Below are positions 16,914-25,326 of a stretch of DNA of 45,020 nucleotides, piece after piece; position 1 is the first letter of the stretch, and every line of letters begins with the position of its first letter. Source of the DNA: Hallerella sp964501065 (lineage in GTDB: Bacteria > Fibrobacterota > Fibrobacteria > Fibrobacterales > Fibrobacteraceae); contig CAZCRF010000014.1 in the NCBI GenBank assembly GCA_964501065.1, forward strand, positions 1 through 45,020, read 5' to 3'. The position numbers and the translations under genes are program-made. The notes under the pieces are model-generated. The model ran no database searches, was not told the origin of the DNA, and saw nothing but the letters and a program-made list of their open reading frames with translations.

Positions 16914-18080
16914 ATGCCCCTTCCCTGGAACGACCCGGACCTGACCCGCTTCGTCGAAGAAGCCGTCCGAAACAAGACGGACTCGTTGAAGTTGTCCGAA
17001 GCCCTCTCCAAGGGAAAATTCGCCGGCATTCGCGGGGAGATTCTCGACTACATCCCCCTGGTCCCCAAATACCGGAAGAAATTCAACACGACCGCGTTCC
17101 TGGCCTGCGACAAGCTCTCCTTGGAACAATCGACTGCGGCGGACATCGGCAAATACAAAGCGGGACTTTTCCGAAAAGGCGCGTCCATTGACGACCTCTG
17201 CTGCGGCATGGGCGGCGACTCCTTCTTTCTGCCGAAGGAGGCTCTTGTCCGCGGATTCGACCTTTCCGAAAGCCGCACCGAAATGTACCGTTTCAACACG
17301 TCCGCCATGGGATGCCCCAGGGAAGCCTCTGTCACCGACGTCCGCATTTTGCAAACCCGGAGTGAACTCTTCACCATCGACCCGGCCCGCCGAAAATCGG
17401 AGGGCGACAACCAGCGGAATTTTTCGGAACTCACCCCGACCCTTTCCGAAATCGTCGAACTTTCCCGATTCTACAAGGGCGGCATGGCAAAGCTCCCCCC
17501 GGGCTACCCCACTGCGGAATTTCCCGAAAACGCGGAAGCCGTTTACCTAGGGGCGATGAACGATTGCCGCGAATGCCTGCTCCTGTTCGGGGATATGGCC
17601 AAAAGCCCCGGCAAGACCTCGGCCGTCGCGATAGACAGTTCCCAAACGCCGCACGTGTGGCGACAGGAAGAATCCCGAACAAAATCGGCGGAACTTCCCG
17701 TCGGCCCCCTTTCCGCCTACATCGCAGAACCGATTCCCGTTCTAATCCGCAGCCACCTCTTCGCGGAAACGGCGCGAAAGCTCTCCCCCGACGCCCACTT
17801 GATTTCCCCGGGAATCGCCTACGTTTCCAATTCCGAACCTCTCCGCTCCGAAGCCTTCCGCAACTTCCGGGTGCTGGGGAACACGAGTCTTTCGACGGGA
17901 AAGGTCAAACGGCTCTTGCGCGAACACGGCGTCGGCAAGCTCACCCTCAAAAAGCGCGGCGTCGAAATCGTCCCCGAAGCCGAAATCCGCCGGCTTTTCC
18001 CCAAGGGAGACAAGGAAGGCGTCCTCTTCTACACGCGCATCGCCGGGGAAAAGGCGGCAATCCTCGCCGAAGCACTCTAA
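16914..18080 (+). CDS. THUMP-like domain class I SAM-dependent methyltransferase
   Basis: A 388-aa protein starting on the base after the rlmB stop codon, hence co-translated. The SAM-binding motif I is DDLCCGMGGDS at about residues 93-103, and an acidic strand end (GFDLSES) follows. ELFTIDPARR fits motif IV, the catalytic loop seen in related RNA methyltransferases. The C-terminal third (about 265-388) matches the THUMP-like fold, with the YIAEP-IPVLIRSHLF and LTLKKRGVEIVPE segments. Family members are presumed RNA modification enzymes, but no substrate is firmly known to me. Its position between an rRNA methyltransferase and ung fits a housekeeping RNA/DNA maintenance run. Confidence 0.8.
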   Translation: MPLPWNDPDLTRFVEEAVRNKTDSLKLSEALSKGKFAGIRGEILDYIPLVPKYRKKFNTTAFLACDKLSLEQSTAADIGKYKAGLFRKGASIDDLCCGMGGDSFFLPKEALVRGFDLSESRTEMYRFNTSAMGCPREASVTDVRILQTRSELFTIDPARRKSEGDNQRNFSELTPTLSEIVELSRFYKGGMAKLPPGYPTAEFPENAEAVYLGAMNDCRECLLLFGDMAKSPGKTSAVAIDSSQTPHVWRQEESRTKSAELPVGPLSAYIAEPIPVLIRSHLFAETARKLSPDAHLISPGIAYVSNSEPLRSEAFRNFRVLGNTSLSTGKVKRLLREHGVGKLTLKKRGVEIVPEAEIRRLFPKGDKEGVLFYTRIAGEKAAILAEAL

Positions 18081-18107
18081 AGACCGTCGGATTGCTATCT
18101 TGTCCCT

Positions 18108-18776
18108 ATGGTCAAATTGGATCCCTCTTGGTACGCTCTGCTCGAAGACCAATTCGAAATGCCCTATTTTCGGCATTTGAAGGATGTCCTCGTCGAAGAA
18201 AAAAAGAAATTCACCGTCTACCCTCCCGGCTCCCGGATCTTCGCCGCCCTCGACGAATGCCCCGTCGACAAAGTCAAGGCGGTCATCATCGGGCAGGACC
18301 CCTACCACAACCCGGGACAGGCGAACGGCCTCTGCTTCTCCGTCGCCGACGGCATCGAGCCGCCACCGTCACTAGTCAACATCTTCAAGGAACTGACAAA
18401 CGACTTGGGCATCCCCACCCCGAAGAGCGGCAACCTCGAAAACTGGGCAAAGCGCGGAGTCCTGCTGTTGAACGCAAGCCTCACCGTTCGAGCGCATGCG
18501 GCGGCATCGCACTCCCAAATCGGCTGGCAGCAGTTCACCGACACCCTCATTTCCCGCCTTTCCGAGAAAAAGGAGAACCTGGTCTTTCTTCTCTGGGGAA
18601 GCTTCGCCATCCGAAAAAAAGCCCTTGTCGCCAAGGGACGCGGCCATCTGATTCTCGAAGCCCCGCACCCGAGTCCGCTCTCCGCCTACCGGGGATTCTT
18701 CGGCTGCAAGCACTTCAGCCGGGCGAACGCCTACCTCAAAAGCAAAGGTCTCCCGGAAATTGACTGGACACCTTGA
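18108..18776 (+). CDS. ung: Uracil-DNA glycosylase, family 1
   Basis: A 222-aa enzyme that removes uracil from DNA to start base-excision repair. The water-activating motif GQDPYHNPGQANGL is at about residues 62-75. The DNA-intercalation motif HPSPLSAYRGFFG lies near residue 187, and GVLLLNASLTVR and the LLWGSFA strand are also standard. The length is normal for the family. A TATCTT box (18096-18101) lies only 6 bases before the ATG and no ribosome site is visible, so the transcript may be leaderless. The gene is followed by the tRNA-Ala promoter, whose -35 box overlaps the stop codon region. Confidence 0.95.
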   Translation: MVKLDPSWYALLEDQFEMPYFRHLKDVLVEEKKKFTVYPPGSRIFAALDECPVDKVKAVIIGQDPYHNPGQANGLCFSVADGIEPPPSLVNIFKELTNDLGIPTPKSGNLENWAKRGVLLLNASLTVRAHAAASHSQIGWQQFTDTLISRLSEKKENLVFLLWGSFAIRKKALVAKGRGHLILEAPHPSPLSAYRGFFGCKHFSRANAYLKSKGLPEIDWTP

Positions 18777-18801
18777 CAAAACTCCCGACATAAGATATAT
18801 T
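18773..18801 (+). promoter_or_regulatory. Sigma-70-type promoter of tRNA-Ala
   Basis: TTGACA at 18773-18778, a 17-base spacer and TATATT at 18796-18801. Transcription would start near 18808, about ten bases before the tRNA. This is the best complete promoter in the window and shows that TATATT is a natural -10 box in this genome. Confidence 0.8.
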
Positions 18802-18817
18802 TGGGTCGCAAACTTTC

Positions 18818-18892
<75 letters not shown>

Positions 18893-18893
18893 G

Positions 18894-18925
18894 AAGCCCG
18901 GCGCAAACGCCGGGCTTTCTTTTTT
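18894..18925 (+). terminator. Terminator of tRNA-Ala
   Basis: AAGCCCGGCG pairs with CGCCGGGCTT around CAAA, followed by TCTTTTTT. Its stem core (AAGCCCGGC) matches that of the terminator at 13157-13185. Confidence 0.88.
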
Positions 18926-18941
18926 AAACAGAGCCCAAGCC

Positions 18942-18975
18942 AAAAAAAGAACGACCCCCTCGCCGGGAGTCGTTC
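18942..18975 (-). terminator. Terminator of the lamin-tail lipoprotein gene
   Basis: On the minus strand GAACGAC and CCC pair with GGG and GTCGTTC around a short loop, followed by seven T. It lies about 40 bases after the stop codon of the gene ending at 19013. Confidence 0.82.
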
Positions 18976-19012
18976 CCCAAACACCCCAAACCACAATTTC
19001 AAACCTGAACGC

Positions 19013-20209
19013 TCATTCCGCGCACCGGGCCTTTTGATGGAGCGAAAATTCCCCGGGGCACCACGAAGAACCCTCATGACGTTCTAGGTAATTCTCCAAC
19101 GGCAGCTGCAGACTCATCTTGGAATCAATCGCGAACGCCGAAATGGATAGCGAATCCCCAGCCACCCTGTCCGCATTGGCGTAAAAGAGGGAATCGAGAG
19201 TATTCCCGGCACAGCGGAATGCGATGCTCCCCTTCGTCCCCGCGAGGGAAAGCGCGGCGGCGGCGTCCCGTTCCAAGACGGAATCCTTCCCGAAGACGAA
19301 GTAAGCATCCGGGGCGAGCCTTGCCACTAGAGCGGAATCCGAAACCAGCTTCACCTTCGCCGAAGAGGATGCCGTCGCCCAAAGAGTGCAACCGTCCAAA
19401 ATCAGCGTGTCCAGGGAAGCGTTGTAGATTTCCACGAATTCCGCCTTGCCTTCCGTCATGAACTCCGTAATCAACACGTCTCCCACCGATGGCGTGCGCG
19501 TCTTCGCCGGCAGGCGCGCCTCCGCAGTGAACCTCTTCAACGTATCCTGGATGATTTCCAAAGACAGGTCAGACTGGAGGGAAGCCAGGATCCAGCTCAC
19601 GGAAAAGTTTTCCGCATCGATTTTCACGTCCGAATGAAGCGCATACAAAGTGTCGCCCTTGGCGGAGAACAGATAAATCTGCGCGGAATAAACCGTCCCC
19701 ATATCGAGAATCCCCGTCGCCGCCGTCGCTTCCCCATTTTGGATTTGAAATTCGTAAGAGATTTCCGAATCCCCATCCCGAACGAGAAGCGTCCCCGCAG
19801 CGATTCCCCGGGCGTTTTCCAGTCCGAGGGGAATCCGCACGTAGAGAAACCCCGCCACGGCATGCATGGCAATCGTCACCGAAGTTTCTTCGCCGGAGTG
19901 GAGGGTCGCCGACGCTTCCCCTTTTTGCACCAAAATTCCGTTGGCGTAGAACTTGGCGTAAAAATTCCACTCCCCCGCAGAAAGCTTTTGAGAGAGGACG
20001 TTTGAATCGCCGTTCAAAACGATATGCAAAGAATCCGGCCCCACAAGGTCCAGCACAAGGCTGTCCGAAAGCGGCACGCTAGCCCGCGCCACGTCCAGGC
20101 GCAACTTCGCAGACGAGTGGTCCGCCACTCCGGGACCGTCCCCGGAAGAACAGGCTACCGCCAAAAGGGCGAAAGACAAAAGGAATTTGAACCCATTGGA
20201 TTTTCTCAT
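19013..20209 (-). CDS. Lipoprotein with C-terminal lamin-tail domain
   Basis: A 398-aa protein with a type II signal peptide (MRKSNGFKF, hydrophobic core, lipobox LAVAC with Cys at about 20, then SSGDG). The middle (about 30-235) is beta-rich and unrecognised. From about 240 there is a lamin-tail (LTD) Ig-like domain: VGDVLITEFMTEG and FVEIYNASLDTLILDG are the family signature. LTD domains occur in many surface lipoproteins and nucleases; their job is probably binding or display. AAGGAG precedes the ATG. It is a single-gene unit with its own terminator. Surface location is inferred. Confidence 0.82.
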   Translation of the reverse strand: MRKSNGFKFLLSFALLAVACSSGDGPGVADHSSAKLRLDVARASVPLSDSLVLDLVGPDSLHIVLNGDSNVLSQKLSAGEWNFYAKFYANGILVQKGEASATLHSGEETSVTIAMHAVAGFLYVRIPLGLENARGIAAGTLLVRDGDSEISYEFQIQNGEATAATGILDMGTVYSAQIYLFSAKGDTLYALHSDVKIDAENFSVSWILASLQSDLSLEIIQDTLKRFTAEARLPAKTRTPSVGDVLITEFMTEGKAEFVEIYNASLDTLILDGCTLWATASSSAKVKLVSDSALVARLAPDAYFVFGKDSVLERDAAAALSLAGTKGSIAFRCAGNTLDSLFYANADRVAGDSLSISAFAIDSKMSLQLPLENYLERHEGSSWCPGEFSLHQKARCAE

Positions 20210-20284
20210 TTTTTACTCCTTGGTTGATGAGATCCATAGGGATTAACGCTTGAATTCCCAAATCATTCCCCAATTTTTTATTTT

Positions 20285-20482
20285 ATGCCTATGAAAAAAC
20301 TCATTCGACCCGTCGACGACCGAAAAGTGGCGGGAGTCTGCAACGGAATTGCCAAATACTTGAACTTGGATCCGACTCTCGTGCGAATCCTTTGGGCGCT
20401 GGGTTCCTTGATTTCCCTGGGAACGGGAGTCCTCGCCTACGTCATCTGTTGTCTGCTCATCCCCGGCGAAGATTCCCCGTAA
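20285..20482 (+). CDS. PspC-domain small membrane protein
   Basis: A 65-aa protein made almost wholly of a PspC domain: an N-terminal basic stretch (KKLIRPVDDRKVAGVCNGIAKYL), LDPTLVRILWAL and one transmembrane helix (SLGTGVLAYVICCLLIP). PspC proteins act in phage-shock/envelope-stress responses as membrane sensors, often with PspA or a flotillin. A flotillin gene stands nearby on the other strand. It overlaps the end of the convergent acidic-protein gene by 26 bases. The start is ATG 20285, with a second ATG two codons later. No other psp gene is present. Confidence 0.85.
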   Translation: MPMKKLIRPVDDRKVAGVCNGIAKYLNLDPTLVRILWALGSLISLGTGVLAYVICCLLIPGEDSP

Positions 20483-21113
20483 TCGGAAACGGCGAACGCC
20501 TTTTGAATCGGGGAGCGTCCAAAACATTCGCCCAGAGGAATCCCTTGGCGGCTTCGCGGCGGTTGAACGCAAACGCGGGACTTTTCTTTGAACCGACGTT
20601 TTGGGGAGGCGACGGGAAAACGTTTCTCACGGTGTCGTCGGAAGCGATTTCCTTGCGAGGCTTTTCCGGATTGGGTTTGGGAACAAAAGAATCCGGACTC
20701 GCCGGGAAAAGATTCTGTTCCGAAGTCTCTTTGGCGCGAGTTTCCGCAAAAACCGGCGGAGATGTGGGCGGAAAACTTTCCTTCTGCCTTTTTTCCGAAA
20801 GTTTCGCCTGTTCTTCTTGGAATTTCCGAATCAAATCCTGCAGTGGCTGCGGAGGATTCCCCGGAAACTCGTCCTCGCCAAAGTCTCCCTCGTCATCGGA
20901 AACATCTTCATCCTCCTCATCGAAGTCGTCGGAACCGTCATCCTCTTCATCGAAATCGTCCGCATCGGAGCCGCATTCCTCACCCCGATATTCGTCTTCC
21001 GGAAGACGGCGGCGTTCGATGGGGGCCGCGTTCCGCTTTTGGGCGCGCTTCTTGAACCAAGAAGCCAGAGCTTCAAGGCCGACTATTGCAAGAAGGATGA
21101 GGAGGCTTTCCAT
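20457..21113 (-). CDS. Acidic membrane-anchored protein of unknown function
   Basis: A 218-aa protein with an N-terminal transmembrane helix (MESLLILLAIVGLEALASWF) followed by a basic stretch (KKRAQKR). A strongly acidic low-complexity region at about 45-85 carries many Asp/Glu with Ser, and the rest is Pro/Lys-rich and probably disordered. It lies 14 bases after the flotillin stop and is likely co-transcribed with it. I recognise no family. In other bacteria flotillin genes are often followed by small poorly known membrane proteins, so an accessory role is plausible but unproven. Its 3' end overlaps the PspC gene. Confidence 0.6.
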   Translation of the reverse strand: MESLLILLAIVGLEALASWFKKRAQKRNAAPIERRRLPEDEYRGEECGSDADDFDEEDDGSDDFDEEDEDVSDDEGDFGEDEFPGNPPQPLQDLIRKFQEEQAKLSEKRQKESFPPTSPPVFAETRAKETSEQNLFPASPDSFVPKPNPEKPRKEIASDDTVRNVFPSPPQNVGSKKSPAFAFNRREAAKGFLWANVLDAPRFKRRSPFPITGNLRRG

Positions 21114-21127
21114 CGAAAAGACCGCAG

Positions 21128-22117
21128 TTACGCCGTCGGCTGTTCCGGAGTGGAAGATTCCGCAGAACCGAGCTGCGTACGCATTTGCGTATCCGCCTGG
21201 ATGTTCTTCAAATTATAATAATCCATCACGCCGAGATGCCCACTGCGGAGGGCTTCGGCCATGGCCATCGGGATTTGCGCTTCGCTTTCGACCAACTTGG
21301 CGCGCATTTCCATGACCTTCGCCTTCATCTCCTGTTCGGCGGCGAAAGCCATCGCGCGACGCTCTTCTGCCTTCGCCTGGGCGATTTTCTTGTCCGCTTC
21401 CGCACGGTCCGTTTCGAGAATCGCCCCGATGTTCTGCCCGACATCCACATCGGCAATGTCGATGGAAAGGATTTCAAACGCCGTACCGGCATCAAGCCCC
21501 GAAGCCAAGACCTTCTTCGAAATCATGTTCGGATTTTCGAGCACGTCCTTGTGACTCTTCGCACTTCCGATGGACGAAACAATCCCCTCGCCGACACGGG
21601 CGACGACCGTTTCTTCCCCCGCGCCGCCGACCAACTTCTGGATGCTGGCGCGAACCGTGATGCGCGTCACGGCGTGCAACTGGATACCGTCCAACGCGAC
21701 GGCGCTCACCCTCGGCGTTTCAATGACCTTCGGATTCACCGACATCTGCACCGCTTCGAGGACATTCCGCCCCGCCAAATCAATTGCCGCCGCCTGTTTG
21801 AAATCCAGCTTGATGTTCGCCTTGTTCGCGGCAATCAAAGCTTGCACGACGCGAATGACATTTCCCCCGGACATGTAGTGCGCCTCGAGGAGGTTCGTAT
21901 CGACGGGCATTCCCGCCTTGCAGCTCAAAATCCGGGAGTCGACGATAATCTTGGGCGGCACCTTGCGGAGGCGCATGCCGATGAGCTGGAAAATGCTGAC
22001 GCTCGCCCGGGAAAACAAGGCCTGCAGCCACAAGCTGAAGAACTTGGCGACGAAAGCGAGCAGAACGATGGCGACGATGACGGCCACGATTACGATCAAG
22101 GTGATAATTGTACTCAT
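21128..22117 (-). CDS. floA: Flotillin-like protein FloA
   Basis: A 329-aa membrane scaffold protein of functional membrane microdomains. An N-terminal hairpin-type hydrophobic segment (about 3-35) is followed by the SPFH/band-7 domain, with IGMRLRKVPP, LEAHYMSGGNV and ITVRASIQKLVGGAGEETVVARVGE-type segments that are hallmarks of the FloA/YqfA family. A coiled-coil tail (AEADKKIAQAKAEERRA) with Glu-Ala repeats follows, then VMDYYNLKNIQADTQMR near the end, also typical. The length is normal. GAGG stands 5 bases before the ATG. It probably heads an operon with the acidic protein downstream. The broken ptuB lies upstream in the same direction. Confidence 0.93.
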   Translation of the reverse strand: MSTIITLIVIVAVIVAIVLLAFVAKFFSLWLQALFSRASVSIFQLIGMRLRKVPPKIIVDSRILSCKAGMPVDTNLLEAHYMSGGNVIRVVQALIAANKANIKLDFKQAAAIDLAGRNVLEAVQMSVNPKVIETPRVSAVALDGIQLHAVTRITVRASIQKLVGGAGEETVVARVGEGIVSSIGSAKSHKDVLENPNMISKKVLASGLDAGTAFEILSIDIADVDVGQNIGAILETDRAEADKKIAQAKAEERRAMAFAAEQEMKAKVMEMRAKLVESEAQIPMAMAEALRSGHLGVMDYYNLKNIQADTQMRTQLGSAESSTPEQPTA

Positions 22118-22863
22118 AAAAGCCTCGAAGCGGTGAAAATTTTCTTTTCCAATTTACACAAAAAGATTCCGTTTCGCCATTTTTTCAAAAAGAATTTTGG
22201 GGCGCTTGGGGAAAATACCGTTTCAATTTTCTCGTCAAAAAAAAAGTCGACAAAGCCGCAAAAAGGTTCGAGCGTTGAATTCTTTGACACATCCGTGCTG
22301 TATTTTTCCTTCAACTGTTTCAGCTTTCTAGAGGAACCGTCTTTTTTTTTAATTCGCTCGATGCCCTTCCAAACAGCCTTGCGGTTGTCTTTTAGACGGT
22401 TCAAATTCAAGTGGAGGACTTCGTTCAATTGCTGGTCAAATTCCTTGTCGTCCGAAGAAATGCTTCCATCTCTACTATAGGAAATTCGCATACTCAACGC
22501 ATGATCAGGATTCGCCGGATTCCATTTCAAATCCTTGTCGCCCCGTGCAACGTCGCACGTCTGTTCAGCTTTTGGCAAGCCTTCCGAGCGGCAGACAGCA
22601 AGCATATTGCCATAATCTAAACTCGCTTCTGGCGTTTTTGATTGCACCCGCCAACGCTCAATACTTGCCTTTGGATGAACTGTATCAAAATCAACGTCTT
22701 GAATCCGCTGCATACAATAAGCGCAAAGATAGCCTTGTTCCGTGATAAGCGATTGACGAACAGCCATTTTGACATCCTTGGGCATTTCATCGTATTTGGC
22801 GTTTTTCTGGCGGCAATAAGCAACCAACTCTTGCGGCTTTTTCTTTTTCCGAATGGGAATCAT
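22114..22863 (-). CDS. ptuB: PtuB-like HNH endonuclease (TIGR02646-type), probably inactive and with a shifted C-terminus
   Basis: The nuclease partner of a Septu/retron-Ec78-like PtuAB anti-phage pair. It shows the zinc-knuckle-like GYLCAYCMQRI at about 44-54, and DYGNMLAVC further on, as in the family. Where relatives usually have I-E-H-W/F, this protein reads IERW (residues 68-71), so a catalytic His appears replaced by Arg. After about residue 208 a run of nine T (plus-strand A at 22237-22245) seems to shift the frame: with eight T the protein would continue as FFLTRKLKR and stop at 22185, as expected for the family. As written, the tail runs on to overlap floA by four bases. Its start overlaps the restored ptuA stop (ATGA). 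The DNA is AT-richer than its flanks. Confidence 0.75.
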   Translation of the reverse strand: MIPIRKKKKPQELVAYCRQKNAKYDEMPKDVKMAVRQSLITEQGYLCAYCMQRIQDVDFDTVHPKASIERWRVQSKTPEASLDYGNMLAVCRSEGLPKAEQTCDVARGDKDLKWNPANPDHALSMRISYSRDGSISSDDKEFDQQLNEVLHLNLNRLKDNRKAVWKGIERIKKKDGSSRKLKQLKEKYSTDVSKNSTLEPFCGFVDFFFDEKIETVFSPSAPKFFLKKWRNGIFLCKLEKKIFTASRLL

Positions 22864-22942
22864 ATGTCCATCCCATTTAAATAGGTCTCGGCTTCCAACA
22901 AAGAAGGAATATCGCTCCGATTGTCCTTCAACTCGTTTTCTT

Positions 22943-23749
22943 TCAAACTCTTGATTTCTTTACGGGCTTTCTCGAATTTTGGCGAACTGTTTCATTTTGG
23001 CTTAAGGGAATATTCGGGTCTTCCGGCATCAGCTCATCAACGACTTCGCTAGTCGACAAGCCGAAGCTCCGCTCTGGCTGGTGGATTTCGACACCGTCCT
23101 GCGTCGGCGTTAAAAGGTAAAGATTTCTCGTGGGAACGTTTCCCAATATTTGCGGCGAATGTGTCGTCAAAAAGAACTGGCAATTCGGGAAAGCCCTTTG
23201 CATCTTTGCGACGACAGACCTTTGCCACGCCGGATGCAAATGCAAATCCACTTCATCAATCAAAACGATACCGCTGCCGCAAAGAGGGTCTTCCAAATTT
23301 TCGTTTGCGATGGACAATCGCCTGGCCAAATCCCCGACAAGAGCCAGCAGACTTTTTTCCCCGTCCGAAAGATCATCGACAAAGACTTCCGATCCATTTT
23401 TTTTCACCACCATCCGCAGTGGTGAGCGACGAATGCGCAAATCAGTACATTCCGGCAAAAAAACAGAAACCGCCTTTCGAACCGCATTTAAAGACCTATC
23501 CCGATAGGAAGCCTCTTCTAGGCGTTTCTCGTTTTCCAAATCTTCTTGATTTCTGAACCATTCGAAAAACACGCGGAAACGAGATTGACTATTCAAATTT
23601 CCGTCCAAAGCGTCTAAAGCTTGAAATTGATGTTTTTTTCGAATGCGAAGCGGAATGTCGATGATAGAACGATCCACCGGATAATAGACAAACAATGGGA
23701 TGCTGCAATCCGATTTTTCGACAAGGTCGCTTGAATTCGATTCGCCCAT
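22943..23749 (-). pseudogene. ptuA: PtuA-like ATPase, C-terminal fragment (frameshifted)
   Basis: This is the second half of a single ABC/SMC-type ATPase gene. It carries the signature DDLSDGEKSLLALVGDLA, Walker B GIVLIDEVDLHLHPAWQ and the switch His motif FFLTTHSPQIL, typical of Septu PtuA and related OLD-like ATPases. The frame joins the upstream fragment if one A is added to an A5 run (plus-strand T at 23714-23718), giving QATLSKKSDCSIPLFVYYP. A second missing A at 22977-22980 ends it early: restoring it gives VRQKFEKARKEIKSLKE and a stop that overlaps the ptuB start at 22860-22862. The intact protein would have about 412 residues. As it stands the ATPase cannot be made without frameshifting. 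Confidence 0.75.
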
Positions 23750-24096
23750 TCGTTCACTTGAGAAAGTTCTAAATTCCTAGACCAGCGACCGCCCTTTTTT
23801 GTAGAGGCAAGACTCCAAGCATAAGAGAAATCACCGTCTTTGAGGCTTACGGATATTTGCGATTCGGAGCAGCCATAAGAAGCGTCATGGGCAAAATCAA
23901 TGGCGTTTCCCTGCGCTTTGGGATTCGCAAACCGACGCGTTGGCCAAGAGAGGAGTGTAGCCAAGGCTTTGAGCACTGTCGATTTTCCACTTCCGTTCAC
24001 ACCTGCGAAAACGGCGAGATTTTCATTGAAATCCAACGTTAAATCCCGAAAAGATTTGTAGTTGCGCAATTTCAATTGAGAGATATGCATAGCCAT
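23614..24096 (-). pseudogene. ptuA: PtuA-like ATPase, N-terminal fragment (frameshifted)
   Basis: This carries the N-terminal half of the ATPase: LKLRNYKSFRDLTLDF, the usual first strand of SMC/RecF-like proteins, and Walker A GVNGSGKST at about 33-41, followed by KALATLLSW. After NEWANRIQATLSK the reading continues out of frame; the true continuation is in the neighbouring fragment. ATG 24096 or 24090 can serve as start. A TATATT box (24105-24100, minus strand) is so close that the message may be leaderless. Together with ptuB this was a two-gene defence unit: in Septu systems PtuA forms the ATPase scaffold and PtuB the nuclease. Confidence 0.72.
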
Positions 24097-24182
24097 TTCA
24101 ATATAGGTTTTTGACCGCGAAACGAGATGCAGAAAATTTTGATTCCAGAGCCAAGAACTCCTCCGCCGCCGGACAAATTTCG

Positions 24183-25112
24183 TCAGAGGGTCTTTTCAAA
24201 ATAGGCGATGGTTTTTTGCAGCCCCTCGTCGAGCGGGACGGCCGGAGTCCAGCCGGAGAGCACTTTCTGCGCAAGGGAAATGTCCGGTTTGCGTTTCCGG
24301 GGATCGTCTCCCGGCAAATCCAAAAAGACCAGACGGCTCTTGCTCCCGGTCAGTTCAATGATGCGGTTCGCCAGTTCTATCATCGTGAATTCATGCGGAT
24401 TCCCGATGTTCACGGGACCGATGCATTCCCCTTGCTCCATCATGCGGACAAGTGCCTCTATCAAATCCGAAACATAGCAAAAACTGCGAGTCTGCTCTCC
24501 GGAGCCGTAAATCGTGATGTCTTCGCCCTTCAGTGCTTCGACGATGAAATTGCTCACGACACGGCCGTCGTTCGAAAGCATGCGGGGACCGTAGGTGTTG
24601 AAAATGCGCACGATGCGGATGTCGACGTGATTTTGCCGATGATAGTCCATGAACAAGGTCTCCGCGACGCGCTTCCCCTCGTCGTAACAGCTGCGGATAC
24701 CGATCGGGTTGACGTTTCCCCAATAGCCTTCCGTCTGCGGGTGGACATCGGGGTCGCCGTAGACTTCGCTCGTCGAAGCCTGCAAAATTCTCGCGTGGAC
24801 GCGCTTGGCAAGGCCCAGCATATTGATCGCCCCCATCACGCTGGTCTTGATGGTCTTGACCGGATTGAACTGGTAATGAATCGGGCTTGCGGGGCACGCC
24901 AAATTGAAAATCCTATCCACTTCCAAAAGAATCGGTTCCGTGACGTCGTGACGGATGAGTTCGAACTGGTGGTTTTCCAGCAGATGTTCCACGTTCGATC
25001 GGCGACCCGTGAAAAAATTGTCCAGGCAAAGGACTTCGTGCCCGTCGGCAAGCAGCCTTTCGCAGAGATGAGATCCCAAAAATCCGGCCCCGCCGGTCAC
25101 TAAACAACGCAT
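24183..25112 (-). CDS. NAD-dependent epimerase/dehydratase, UDP-glucuronate decarboxylase (UXS)-like
   Basis: A 309-aa extended short-chain dehydrogenase expected to convert UDP-glucuronate to UDP-xylose for surface polysaccharides. The Rossmann motif GGAGFLGSH is at 7-15, the catalytic Ser/Thr region is QASTSEVYGD (about 111-120), and the YxxxK pair is Y143 and K147 in SCYDEGKR. The segments NLACPASPIHYQ, FNTYGPRM and GSGEQTRSFCYVSDL are strongly typical of UXS enzymes. The start is ATG 25112, preceded by GGAG; upstream codons are open but not protein-like. A TATATT box at 25269-25264 (minus strand) would give a leader of about 145 bases. Related dTDP-sugar enzymes are less likely. Confidence 0.87.
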   Translation of the reverse strand: MRCLVTGGAGFLGSHLCERLLADGHEVLCLDNFFTGRRSNVEHLLENHQFELIRHDVTEPILLEVDRIFNLACPASPIHYQFNPVKTIKTSVMGAINMLGLAKRVHARILQASTSEVYGDPDVHPQTEGYWGNVNPIGIRSCYDEGKRVAETLFMDYHRQNHVDIRIVRIFNTYGPRMLSNDGRVVSNFIVEALKGEDITIYGSGEQTRSFCYVSDLIEALVRMMEQGECIGPVNIGNPHEFTMIELANRIIELTGSKSRLVFLDLPGDDPRKRKPDISLAQKVLSGWTPAVPLDEGLQKTIAYFEKTL

Positions 25113-25326
25113 GAAGTCTCCAAGAATTTTCCTGCAATCTAGAAAATCGCGGAACACTCCCGCGAAATCAAATCCGAACGGAAGGCTTTCCTCGGCGATG
25201 ATAACCCGCGACTTTCCATACTCCTATTCTGAAAATGGATTAATCTAGCTGTTTGCAGCGGTCAATATAACATTTCTTCCGCAATCCGTCTAAAAACAGC
25301 AATTCCGTCAGAGACAAAACCGGCCA

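Noticed and set aside
23700..23730. Programmed -1 frameshift in ptuA
   Set aside because: The G-AAA-AAT site is not a standard slippery heptamer, no downstream structure is obvious, and two more frame problems exist in the same gene pair; decay or sequence error is simpler.
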